NCBI GenBank assembly: GCA_020051695.1
Contig: JAGVQM010000038.1
Location: 1-46,325 of the forward strand
DNA length: 46,325 nt
Direction of reading: 5' to 3'
Origin: Candidatus Zixiibacteriota bacterium
GTDB taxonomy: Bacteria > Zixibacteria > MSB-5A5 > WJJR01 > JAJRUJ01
Part shown: piece by piece, positions 18,949 through 26,525 of the stretch
Position numbering within the stretch: position 1 is the stretch's first letter
Layout: every line of letters begins with the position of its first letter
Translations under genes and position numbers: made by a program
Notes under the pieces: model-generated
Database searches by the model: none
Told to the model about the DNA's origin: nothing
The model's input: the letters and a program-made list of their open reading frames with translations, nothing else

Positions 18949-19007
18949 GTCGGCCCTTGGGCCGACGGGATTTGTCATCATCATATCGGTCAGCCCGAGG
19001 GCTGACC
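18949..19007. repeat. Two REP-like palindromes, family B
   Basis: GTCGGCCC-TT-GGGCCGAC (18949-18966) and GGTCAGCCC-GA-GGGCTGACC (18988-19007) are perfect stems with two-base loops, 21 bases apart. A half copy (AGGGCTGACCCGCACG) recurs at 19957-19972 and a variant at 42821-42838. Confidence 0.75.
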
Positions 19008-19108
19008 CGCACGGAAGAGCGGGCGAGCGGCGGTAGCAACTGAACGTTACAAAACGTGCGGTGTGCAGATCATCATAGTGACGGAGTCTGGTCATGAGCT
19101 AATCCTGA

Positions 19109-19145
19109 TATTCACCCTTCCCATAGCAGAGCTATGGGGCACCGG
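19109..19145 (-). repeat. REP-like palindrome, family A, inverted copy
   Basis: CCCATAGC-AGA-GCTATGGG (19120-19138) with flanks ATTCACCCTT and GCACCGGG is the reverse complement of the copy at 44151-44187, with one loop mismatch over about 37 bases. It is inverted relative to 18795-18818. Confidence 0.8.
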
Positions 19146-19161
19146 GCCGGGGAAATCATTT

Positions 19162-19632
19162 TCATTCCATTTGGCTTTTCAATCGCGAACTTCCTTGCTC
19201 CGATTGCTCGCGCCATTTGCGCTTCATCATTTCGCGGGCTTCTTTTTCATCTTTGGTCAATCCATATTCAGCTGCCCGAAACGCCACTTTTCCTTCTTTG
19301 TCTTTCGGATTCAACGATATTAATAACCCGACCACAGACTCTTGAAATCCTTGATATGCACCTGCCACATCCTGCACAAATAAACCATACTCCCATCTAA
19401 GAGTATGAATATCCTTATGCGGACTATTCGGATTAAATAGGGCATTGTAAACAAACGTTGTATGGACGGTTTTCGCTTTGATGTCGTTAAACAATGAAAC
19501 GAGATTGTTCGTTATCGGATTTATAAAAGATCTTTTATCCCGCCATTGAATAATATTGAAAATTAGCGAGACGATTGTGGTCACAATAAAGAAAATTTGT
19601 AACCAATCCAAAGACAAGACAATAGCGTTCAT
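19162..19632 (-). CDS. Hypothetical N-terminally anchored membrane protein
   Basis: 156-residue protein that I do not recognise. One strong hydrophobic helix lies at residues 9-27 (LQIFFIVTTIVSLIFNIIQ), followed by a soluble, mostly helical domain with a charged C-terminal tail rich in Lys, Arg and Glu. GGGAG eight bases before ATG 19632 supports translation. Base composition is clearly more AT-rich than surrounding genes, and it sits between a REP/transposase remnant and a long gene-free stretch, so recent acquisition is plausible. The topology would place the domain in the cytosol or periplasm with one pass; no catalytic motif is visible. Confidence 0.55.
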   Translation of the reverse strand: MNAIVLSLDWLQIFFIVTTIVSLIFNIIQWRDKRSFINPITNNLVSLFNDIKAKTVHTTFVYNALFNPNSPHKDIHTLRWEYGLFVQDVAGAYQGFQESVVGLLISLNPKDKEGKVAFRAAEYGLTKDEKEAREMMKRKWREQSEQGSSRLKSQME

Positions 19633-20207
19633 GCGTGTTCTCCCAGCCCGTGTGGCTCACCCTTCGAGTGGATTCATTTCGGATAGTTTAGACCAGCTCA
19701 TCTTCTCATCGGGTTTCTCGTTCCACTCTGCGGAACTCGGAATCCGACCTATCCGCGCGAACTCACCTCCGTGTCACGCCCTTGCATACCGATGATCCTA
19801 ACAGTGCAAACTCAATTTCGCAGCAAGCACAATATTTGTCAATAAAAAAACCGTCCGCCTGAGATTGACGGGGCTTCGACTTAGAGCCGGCAGCGATCTA
19901 CTTTTCTCCGACTAATTTTTCCAATCCACATAAGGCAAGTTTTGAGACAAACTCCAAGGGCTGACCCGCACGAGTTACCAGTATCCGCCCCCCGCCCCCC
20001 GTGTCACAATCGCTTGGGGCGCAATATAAAAACAAGATTTCACTTGCCGCCGCCGACGGAAAATACTAAGCTACGTTTTCTCCGGCCGGGCGTATGGGTA
20101 TGATGGGGTCGGACAGCAGGCCGGAGACTGGACAAGGAAGCAACTTATTGTTTCCCAACCTGTTGGGGTCGGCAAAACGACCCCGGCGGGGATGAAGGAG
20201 CAGCGCG
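19633..20207 (+). other. Gene-free stretch upstream of the nuo locus
   Basis: 575 bases without a convincing gene. The first part, to about 19800, shows no feature I can name. 19957-19972 repeats half of the REP at 18999-19007 and beyond. A G/C-homopolymer tract (CCCCCCGCCCCCC) lies near 19985-20000. The last 130 bases look like a transcribed leader with inverted repeats, described separately. No confident promoter hexamers were found. Confidence 0.5.
20079..20184 (+). promoter_or_regulatory. Candidate structured leader of the nuo operon
   Basis: TCTCCGGCC (20079-20087) pairs perfectly with GGCCGGAGA (20119-20127). A second stem, GGGGTCG with CGACCCC (20165-20171 and 20178-20184, loop GCAAAA), ends 10 bases before the AAGGAG ribosome site of nuoA. 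The second hairpin could influence translation of nuoA. I recognise no known riboswitch class. Confidence 0.4.
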
Positions 20208-20561
20208 ATCGACACCTATCTGCCCATAGTCGTCCTCGGGGTGCTGGCCGCAGTGGTCGCCGGTTCGATGCTGGCCGGCAGTATCTTTTTAGGTCCCAAA
20301 CACAAGACCGATATCAAACAACAACCCTTCGAATGTGGACAATCCCCGTTCCAAACCCCCGGCAACCGGTTCGGCGTCAAGTTTTACCTGATTGCCATCT
20401 TGTTTATCATCTTTGATGTCGATCTGGCGTTCTTATTCCCCTGGGCGGTGGTGTTCCGCGACCTGGGGCTGAACGGTTTCCTGTCCATGCTGGTTTTTCT
20501 GGGCTTTGTCGCGGTGGGGCTGGCGGTGATCTGGAAAAAAGGGGCGTTCAAATGGCGGTAG
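20208..20561 (+). CDS. nuoA: NADH-quinone oxidoreductase subunit A (unusual start)
   Basis: Small membrane subunit of complex I with three helices, bordering the quinone site. Recognisable blocks are LGPKHKTDIKQQPFECGQSP, with the conserved E-C-G, and FYLIAILFIIFDVDLAFLFP. Family alignment requires the first helix, IDTYLPIVVLGVLAAVV, which is encoded only from an ATC codon at 20208. An in-frame TGA lies at 20193-20195, and no ATG, GTG or TTG occurs before GTG 20241, which would cut the helix. AAGGAG (20195-20200) is spaced seven bases from ATC 20208, so I place the start there. CTG 20220 is another option, and a base error or small indel is a fair alternative. It overlaps nuoB by 10 bases. 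Confidence 0.8.
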   Translation: MDTYLPIVVLGVLAAVVAGSMLAGSIFLGPKHKTDIKQQPFECGQSPFQTPGNRFGVKFYLIAILFIIFDVDLAFLFPWAVVFRDLGLNGFLSMLVFLGFVAVGLAVIWKKGAFKWR

Positions 20562-21049
20562 AAAAACCGGGCGGCTTTTTGACCACCAAGGTCAACGATT
20601 TCGTCGGGTGGTGCCGGAAATTTTCGATGTTTCCCTATCCGTTTGTCACCGCCTGCTGCGGCATGGAGTATATGTCGGTGTCCTCGGCGCACTACGACCT
20701 CGACCGGTTCGGCGCGGCCTGGCCGCGTTTTTCGCCCCGGCAGGCCGACTTGCTGTTGGTGGTGGGCACAATCAGCCACAAAATGACCCCGGTGCTCAAG
20801 ATGGTGTACGACCAGATGTGCGAGCCGAAATGGGTCATGGCATTCGGCACCTGCACCTGTACCGGCGGGTTTTATGATAATTATGCCACGGTGCAGGGGA
20901 TCGATACGATCATCCCGGTGGATATTTATGTCCCCGGCTGTCCGCCTCGGCCCGAGGCCGTGCTGGATGGGATCATCAAATTGCAGCAACGAATTCAAAA
21001 CAGCAAAAACCCCCTGATCGGGCCGATATCAGATGAGCGTGGCAAGTAA
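20552..21049 (+). CDS. nuoB: NADH-quinone oxidoreductase subunit B, copy 1
   Basis: 165-residue peripheral subunit that carries the terminal [4Fe-4S] cluster N2, donating electrons to quinone. Cluster ligands are visible: C35-C36 in TACCGMEYM, C101 in GTCTCTGGFY, and the Cys in [10 protein letters not shown]. The start overlaps the end of nuoA by 10 bases and the end overlaps nuoC by 17, showing tight coupling. A second nuoB lies at 28295; the two differ clearly in sequence (here SAHYDLDRFG and GTCTCT; there [10 protein letters not shown] and GSCATC), so they are paralogues, not a recent duplication. Confidence 0.95.
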   Translation: MAVEKPGGFLTTKVNDFVGWCRKFSMFPYPFVTACCGMEYMSVSSAHYDLDRFGAAWPRFSPRQADLLLVVGTISHKMTPVLKMVYDQMCEPKWVMAFGTCTCTGGFYDNYATVQGIDTIIPVDIYVPGCPPRPEAVLDGIIKLQQRIQNSKNPLIGPISDERGK

Positions 21050-21545
21050 AAGCAAAACCGAGGGGACAATTCTCAAGCGGCTGGCCGAGCAGTTCGGCGA
21101 GGCCGTGGTCCAAACGTATGATGTCCCTGGCGATCTGGTTGCAATCGTCAAGCCGGAGCATATCGTCGAGATTATCGGCTGGCTCCGCGACGAACCGGGC
21201 CTAGAATTCGACATGCTCATGGACCTGTGCGGCGTCGATTATCTCCCCCGGCGGCCACGATTCGAGGTCGTGTATAATTTGTATTCGGTCAAACTCAATC
21301 ATCGGCTGCGGGTCAGAGTGCAATTGGACGGCGACAATCCCGAGGTGGCGACGATCACCTCATTATATAAGGTCGCCGATTGGTTCGAACGGGAAGTCTG
21401 GGACATGTTCGGGATCAAATTTATCGGACACCCCGATTTGCGGCGCATTCTGATGTATGACCAGTTCGAGGGGCACCCCTTGCGGCGCGATTATCCCTAT
21501 AACAAGCGGCAGCCGATTGTCGCGGCGCGGACCAGGCATTTATAG
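21033..21545 (+). CDS. nuoC: NADH-quinone oxidoreductase subunit C, copy 1
   Basis: 170-residue 30-kDa-type peripheral subunit of complex I, packed against NuoD near the quinone site. Family marks are LMDLCGVDYL, FEVVYNLYSV and the C-terminal EREVWDMFGIKFIGHPDLRR with EGHPLRRDYP. It overlaps nuoB by 17 bases and ends six bases before nuoD, so C and D are separate proteins rather than the fused NuoCD of enterobacteria. A second copy lies at 28910 with the same signature block. Confidence 0.94.
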   Translation: MSVASKSKTEGTILKRLAEQFGEAVVQTYDVPGDLVAIVKPEHIVEIIGWLRDEPGLEFDMLMDLCGVDYLPRRPRFEVVYNLYSVKLNHRLRVRVQLDGDNPEVATITSLYKVADWFEREVWDMFGIKFIGHPDLRRILMYDQFEGHPLRRDYPYNKRQPIVAARTRHL

Positions 21546-21551
21546 TCGATC

Positions 21552-22910
21552 ATGGCGTTAACTGTCGAAAAGAACCCGGAAGCCGAGCTGGATACGAACT
21601 CGTATCTGTTGAATATCGGGCCGTCGCACCCGGCGATGCACGGCGTGATCCGCATTATTGCCCGGCTGGACGGCGAACGGATCGAAAAAGTCGAAGATAT
21701 CGAAATCGGCTACCTGCACCGGGCGTTCGAGAAAAGTTGTGAGCAGGCCGGGTGGAACAATGCGTTCCCCTATACCGACCGGCTCAATTATGTTTCGCCG
21801 CTGATCAACAACTGCGGCTATGCCATGGCGGTGGAGAAACTGCTGGGATTGACCGTGCCCGAGCGGTGCGAGTATATCCGCGTGATTCTCTCGGAAATAT
21901 CGCGGATCACCGATCATCTCACCTGTATCGCCGCCTCGGCCATGGAGCTGGGGGCGTTCACGCCGTTCATTTATTTCATGAAAGCCCGGGAGTATCTCTA
22001 TGAGTTGGTTGAGGAGGTCACCGGGGCGCGGCTGACGGTTTCGTATGTGCGCGTGGGTGGGGTAAAAGCAGATTTGCCTGATGGTTTTCTGGATAAAGTG
22101 AATCCGGCAGTCGATAGAGTCCTCGACGTTGTCGAGGAAGTCGGACAATTGTTGACCCGCAACCGTATTTTCATCGACCGGATGAAAGATGTCGGAGCGA
22201 TCAGCAGGGAAGCGGCGATCTCCTATGGTTTCACCGGACCGCTGTTGCGGGCGTGCGGCGTAGGCTTTGATGTCCGGCGTTCCACGCCTTATCATGTTTA
22301 CGACAAATTGGATTTTGATATCCCGGTCGGCGAGACCGGCGACAATTACGACCGTTACCTGGTGCGCATGGAAGAGATGCGGCAATCGGCGCGGATTATC
22401 CGTCAGGCCATCGAACAAATTCCCTCCGGCGCAATTGCGGTCACGTTGGACGGTCAACCAATGACCGGGGCGGAGATGGTGTTGGCCGCTGAGAAAGGTA
22501 TGACCGCTGATTTACCGTTCCGCATGGCCGTGGTCGATCCCACGCTGGGCGGTACCGAAAAAGCGCGGAAAGATGCAATCAAAGTGCACCAGCCCGGGGT
22601 GTCGCTTCCGGCAAAAGAAGACACCTATGGTAATATCGAAGGGTTAATGAACCATTTCATGTTGATTATGGACCGGGAAGGGATCAAGCCCCCGGCGGGT
22701 GAGGCGTATGCCGCGGTGGAAGGCGGCAACGGCGAGCTGGGTTTTTATGTCGTCTCCGACGGCAGCGGGCGGCCGATGCGCGTGCGCTGTCGCCCCCCGT
22801 GCTTCCCGCTGATGGCCGGATTAGGGGAGATGCTCGAGGGCGGGTTGATGGCCGATGTCATCGCCACGTTCGGCACGATCAATATGATTGCCGGAGAGTT
22901 GGATCGATAG
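21552..22910 (+). CDS. nuoD: NADH-quinone oxidoreductase subunit D, copy 1
   Basis: 452-residue 49-kDa-type subunit forming part of the quinone-binding cavity. Marks: NIGPSHPAMHGVIRI (the loop with two histidines near quinone), EIGYLHRAFEK, YTDRLNYVSPL, YVRVGGVKADLPDGF, and RCRPPCFPLMAGLGEMLEG. The copy is longer than the 408-residue second NuoD by a segment of roughly 60 residues (around 300-365) between the helical core and the C-terminal motif. The usual GPQHPATHG reads GPSHPAMHG here. A REP-like palindrome pair follows in the gap before nuoE. Confidence 0.93.
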   Translation: MALTVEKNPEAELDTNSYLLNIGPSHPAMHGVIRIIARLDGERIEKVEDIEIGYLHRAFEKSCEQAGWNNAFPYTDRLNYVSPLINNCGYAMAVEKLLGLTVPERCEYIRVILSEISRITDHLTCIAASAMELGAFTPFIYFMKAREYLYELVEEVTGARLTVSYVRVGGVKADLPDGFLDKVNPAVDRVLDVVEEVGQLLTRNRIFIDRMKDVGAISREAAISYGFTGPLLRACGVGFDVRRSTPYHVYDKLDFDIPVGETGDNYDRYLVRMEEMRQSARIIRQAIEQIPSGAIAVTLDGQPMTGAEMVLAAEKGMTADLPFRMAVVDPTLGGTEKARKDAIKVHQPGVSLPAKEDTYGNIEGLMNHFMLIMDREGIKPPAGEAYAAVEGGNGELGFYVVSDGSGRPMRVRCRPPCFPLMAGLGEMLEGGLMADVIATFGTINMIAGELDR

Positions 22911-22960
22911 GTGATGCGCAGGAGGATGTCGGGCAGTTGGTGAAGCGCTTTCTTAAAAAT

Positions 22961-23039
22961 GTCATGCCCGTCCGCCGCGGCGGAGGCATCCAATCTTTCT
23001 GAGTGAAATCAATTGGATTCCCGCCTTCGCGGGAATGAC
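22961..23039. repeat. REPIN-like inverted pair inside the nuo operon
   Basis: The left arm GTCATGCCCG...GGCATCCAA (22961-22993) and right arm TTGGATTCCCGCCTTCGCGGGAATGAC (23013-23039) mirror each other (GTCAT and ATCCAA against TTGGAT and ATGAC). Each contains its own G/C palindrome. ATTCCCGCCTTCGCGGGAAT is a perfect stem of a widespread bacterial repeat type. It sits between nuoD and nuoE within the transcript. Confidence 0.75.
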
Positions 23040-23044
23040 TAAGG

Positions 23045-23584
23045 ATGAAGAATGACGGTTATAGTGTAACGAATAAAATCATGGCTGATTCGATCACGAC
23101 AGAACAAACTCAACCGGCGGTGTTTTCACCGGCGGCGTTCAAAGAGGCCGAGGCGATTATCGCCCGTTATCCCTCGCGGGATTCGGCCACGCTGCCGATT
23201 TTGCATCTGGCGCAGCGGGAATTCGGGTATATCTCGCCTGCAGTCGAGCAACTGGCGGCGGATTTGCTGCAGCGGCCCGTCACCGACATTCACGGTGTGG
23301 TGACGTTCTACACGATGTTCAACCAAAAACCGGTGGGAAAATACCATATTCAAATTTGTCGCAACATTTCCTGCTGGTTGAAAAATGCACCCGGGCTGCT
23401 GGAACATCTGAAAAACAGACTCGGCATCGATGTCGGCGAAACCACACCTGACGGCAAATTCACGCTGACCGCCATCGAATGCCTGGCGCATTGCGAACAG
23501 GCCCCGGCGATGCAGGTCAATGATGATATCATCACGAATTTGACCAAAGAGAAGATCGACACACTGATCGGTGATCTGAAATAA
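23045..23584 (+). CDS. nuoE: NADH-quinone oxidoreductase subunit E
   Basis: Thioredoxin-fold 24-kDa-type subunit of the NADH-oxidising module, carrying [2Fe-2S] cluster N1a. Ligands are visible as C-x4-C in ICRNISCWL and C-x3-C in ECLAHCEQAP. The N-terminal helical part has ARYPSRDSATLPILHLAQRE and GVVTFYTMFN, both typical. ATG 23045 gives 179 residues and has AAGG directly upstream; ATG 23081 would give 167 and starts closer to the family norm, so the start is open. It is preceded by a 134-base gap with a REPIN. It is the only NuoE in the window. Confidence 0.93.
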   Translation: MKNDGYSVTNKIMADSITTEQTQPAVFSPAAFKEAEAIIARYPSRDSATLPILHLAQREFGYISPAVEQLAADLLQRPVTDIHGVVTFYTMFNQKPVGKYHIQICRNISCWLKNAPGLLEHLKNRLGIDVGETTPDGKFTLTAIECLAHCEQAPAMQVNDDIITNLTKEKIDTLIGDLK

Positions 23585-23600
23585 TGGATAGTATTCGGCC

Positions 23601-24890
23601 ATGAAACTTGTCTCCAGAAATTTCGCCACCCCGGATTCACACAAGCTGGCGGTGTACGAACAATCCGGCGGGTATGCGCGCATCCGCAAGGCGTTGGAGA
23701 TGGAGCCGCAAAAAATCATCGACGAGGTAATCACCTCGAATTTGCGCGGTCTGGGCGGCGCGGGATTCCCCGCCGGGCGCAAATGGTCGTTTTTGCCCAA
23801 AGGCAATCCCAAGCCCCGGTATCTAGTGGTCAACGCCGATGAGGGCGAGCCGGGGACCTGCAAGGACAAATATATCATGACTTATGATCCCCACCTGTTG
23901 CTGGAGGGAATCATGATCGCCTCGTGGGCGATCAATTCACATACCTGTTTTATTTATATCCGTGGCGAGTATGTCAAGCAGGCGCGGATCCTCGAGGAAG
24001 CCATTGCCGAGGCCAAAGCCGCCGGATATCTGGGTGACAAGATTTTCGGGAAAGATTTTCCCCTGGAGGTGATTGTCCACCGTGGCGCGGGGGCTTATAT
24101 CTGCGGCGAGGAAACATCACTTTTGAATTCCCTTGAGGGACAGCGTGGCTGGCCGAGGTTGAAACCGCCGTTCCCGGCGGTCGAGGGGTATCTGGCCTGC
24201 CCGACCATCGTCAACAATGTCGAGACGATCTCCTACGTGCCGTGGGTCATCGAATTAGGCGGGCAGAAATTCGCGGAGCTAGGCAGCGAACGCAACGGCG
24301 GGCTGCGGTTGTATTCTGTTTCCGGCTGTGTGAACAAACCCGGAGTCTACGAACTGCCGATGGGTACGCCGCTGCGGGAAATAATTTTCGAACATGCCGG
24401 TGGATTGCCCGAGGGACGTACGCTCAAAGCGGTTATTCCCGGCGGATCATCCGCGCCCGTGTTGACTGCCGCCGAAATCGATATTCCCATGGATTTTGAC
24501 TCGCTGGCCAAGGCGGGTTCGATGCTGGGTTCGGCGGGGATTATTGTTTTTGATGATTCGGTTAATCTAGTTGAGGCGCTGGCGGTGTTGATTCGATTTT
24601 ATGCGCATGAATCCTGCGGCCAGTGCACACCCTGCCGCGAGGGCACCGGGTGGATGAGGAAAATTATTGCGCGAGTGCTGGACGGCGGTGGCCGGCCGGC
24701 CGATCCGGACAATTTATTGCGTATCGCCAATAATATCATCGGCCGTTCGATTTGCCCGCTGGGTGAGGCGGCGTCATTGCCGGTGATCGGCTTTGTCACC
24801 AAATTCCGTGCCGAATTCGAGGAATATATCGCCACCAGCAGGAAAGTTGATGCGCCTGCCACGACATCGAGGATGGCGGCGGCGTTGTAA
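23601..24890 (+). CDS. nuoF: NADH-quinone oxidoreductase subunit F
   Basis: 429-residue NADH- and FMN-binding subunit. Marks in order: GLGGAGFPAGRKWSF (nucleotide binding), NADEGEPGTCKDKYIM (FMN/NADH), GAGAYICGEETSLLNSLEGQ, and the [4Fe-4S] N3 site ESCGQCTPCREGTGW with the fourth Cys in RSICPLGEAA. All expected residues are present, so this complex should use NADH. It lies 16 bases after nuoE and 6 bases before nuoG, forming a complete E-F-G electron-input module of which there is only one copy. Confidence 0.96.
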   Translation: MKLVSRNFATPDSHKLAVYEQSGGYARIRKALEMEPQKIIDEVITSNLRGLGGAGFPAGRKWSFLPKGNPKPRYLVVNADEGEPGTCKDKYIMTYDPHLLLEGIMIASWAINSHTCFIYIRGEYVKQARILEEAIAEAKAAGYLGDKIFGKDFPLEVIVHRGAGAYICGEETSLLNSLEGQRGWPRLKPPFPAVEGYLACPTIVNNVETISYVPWVIELGGQKFAELGSERNGGLRLYSVSGCVNKPGVYELPMGTPLREIIFEHAGGLPEGRTLKAVIPGGSSAPVLTAAEIDIPMDFDSLAKAGSMLGSAGIIVFDDSVNLVEALAVLIRFYAHESCGQCTPCREGTGWMRKIIARVLDGGGRPADPDNLLRIANNIIGRSICPLGEAASLPVIGFVTKFRAEFEEYIATSRKVDAPATTSRMAAAL

Positions 24891-24896
24891 GATACT

Positions 24897-26525
24897 ATGG
24901 GTTCAGCAACGGTAAAATTGACGATCGATGGCCGGGAGGTCGAAGTCCCGTCGGGGACGCGGGTGATCGAGGCGGCGAAGAAGCTGGGGATCGAGATCCC
25001 TCATTATTGTTATCACCCCGCGCTCTCGATTGCCGGTTCCTGTCGCATGTGCCTGGTGGAAATTGAAAAATTCCCCAAGCCGGCGATCTCCTGCCACACC
25101 GTGGCCGCCGATGGCATGGTCGTCCATACCGACAGCGGCGTGGCCAAACAAGCTCGCGCGGCGATGCTCGAATTTTTGCTGGCCAATCACCCGCTGGACT
25201 GCCCGATCTGCGATCAGGCCGGCGAATGCAAATTGCAGCAGTATTACATGACTGTCGGGCAGTACGATTCGGCGTTGTTGGATAATAAAGTAAAAAAATC
25301 CAAGGCCAAAATTATCGGGCCGCATGTCATGCTGGATTCCGAACGCTGTATTTTGTGCTCGCGGTGTGTGCGGTTTACCGACGAAATCTCCAAATCGCAC
25401 GAGCTGGGGATTTTCAACCGGGGTGATCACTCGGAATTATCGAATTATCCCGGCATGTCACTGGATAATCCCTATTCGGGTAATGTCGTGGATATCTGCC
25501 CGGTCGGGGCCCTAACCGACCGCGATTTCCGGTTCAAAGTCCGCGTCTGGTATCTCGATTCGGCGCCGTCGATTTGTCACGGCTGCGCGCGCGGGTGCAA
25601 TATCCGTGTCGACTATCTCACCAGGCGGCTGCACCATAACGACGGCAAACGCATTGCGCGGTTTAAACCCCGGTTCAATCCGGAGGTCAACGGCCACTGG
25701 ATTTGTGATGCCGGTCGCTATTCTTATAAAACGCTGGAAGATGAAGATCGGTTGTATAACCCACGGGTCACCGACGGCAACGGCGATAATCCCGGGTGGA
25801 ACGCGATCACAGGACGCATTGCCGACGCCTTGTCGAGTCATATTTCTGAGTATGGGGTCGGTTCGGTGGCGGTTATTGCGTCGGCCTCAATGACCAATGA
25901 GGAAATGTGGGCGGCGCGGCAGTTATTTTATGATGGTTTGAAAATTGAAAAGATCGCCTGGCGGATTCCGCCGGGTCCGGACGATATCGATGACGATTTG
26001 TTGATTCGCGCGGATAAGAATGCCAACACATTTGGTGCCGAACAGATCTTCGGCCCGATGACCCACGCCGCCGACGTGCAACAGGTTCTCGATAAAATCG
26101 CCGAAGGCAAAATCAAGGCATGGATTGTGCTGGACCGTGATTTGTCGCCGGCGTTCGGCGAGGAAAAAATCAGGAAACTGACCGGCGGATTGAAATTTTC
26201 GCTGTATGCGGGCAGTCATTTGCATGCGACTTCGCGCAGTTGCCGGTTTTTGTTGCCGACGGCGGTGTTTACCGAAAAAGAAGGGACGATCACCAATTTT
26301 TCGGGGCGAGTACAGTACTTCCCGCTGGTCGTGCCGCCGTTGGGTGACGCCCTGCCGATGCTGGAAGCATTGTCCCGTCTGTCGGCGGCGCTGAAGCTGG
26401 AACCGATTTCCACCGACCCGGGCGCGGTCTTTACGGCCCTCGCCGGGGACATTGCACACTTTAAAGGTACATCGTACGCTGAATTGATTAAACGATGGGC
26501 GCCGATCAGCAAGATACCATCATGA
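24897..26525 (+). CDS. nuoG: NADH-quinone oxidoreductase subunit G (short form)
   Basis: 542-residue iron-sulfur subunit of the NADH module. Clusters visible in order: [2Fe-2S] N1b (HYCYHPALSIAGSCRMC), the His-Cys3 site HPLDCPICDQAGECKLQ, two cubane sites RCILCSRCVRF and DICPVGALTDR, and the MopB-type CHGCARGCN with a later C in HWICDAGRYSY, the pattern that binds extra cluster N7. The molybdopterin-like domain after that is cut short: many NuoG proteins have 780-900 residues, and this one ends soon after the EKEGTITNFSGRVQ block. Short forms are known in other phyla. Its stop overlaps nuoH (ATGA). Confidence 0.93.
   Translation: MGSATVKLTIDGREVEVPSGTRVIEAAKKLGIEIPHYCYHPALSIAGSCRMCLVEIEKFPKPAISCHTVAADGMVVHTDSGVAKQARAAMLEFLLANHPLDCPICDQAGECKLQQYYMTVGQYDSALLDNKVKKSKAKIIGPHVMLDSERCILCSRCVRFTDEISKSHELGIFNRGDHSELSNYPGMSLDNPYSGNVVDICPVGALTDRDFRFKVRVWYLDSAPSICHGCARGCNIRVDYLTRRLHHNDGKRIARFKPRFNPEVNGHWICDAGRYSYKTLEDEDRLYNPRVTDGNGDNPGWNAITGRIADALSSHISEYGVGSVAVIASASMTNEEMWAARQLFYDGLKIEKIAWRIPPGPDDIDDDLLIRADKNANTFGAEQIFGPMTHAADVQQVLDKIAEGKIKAWIVLDRDLSPAFGEEKIRKLTGGLKFSLYAGSHLHATSRSCRFLLPTAVFTEKEGTITNFSGRVQYFPLVVPPLGDALPMLEALSRLSAALKLEPISTDPGAVFTALAGDIAHFKGTSYAELIKRWAPISKIPS

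Noticed and set aside
21558-22457. Minus-strand frame of 299 codons opposite nuoD
   Set aside because: nuoD is unmistakable on the other strand; the antisense product has no recognisable pattern.
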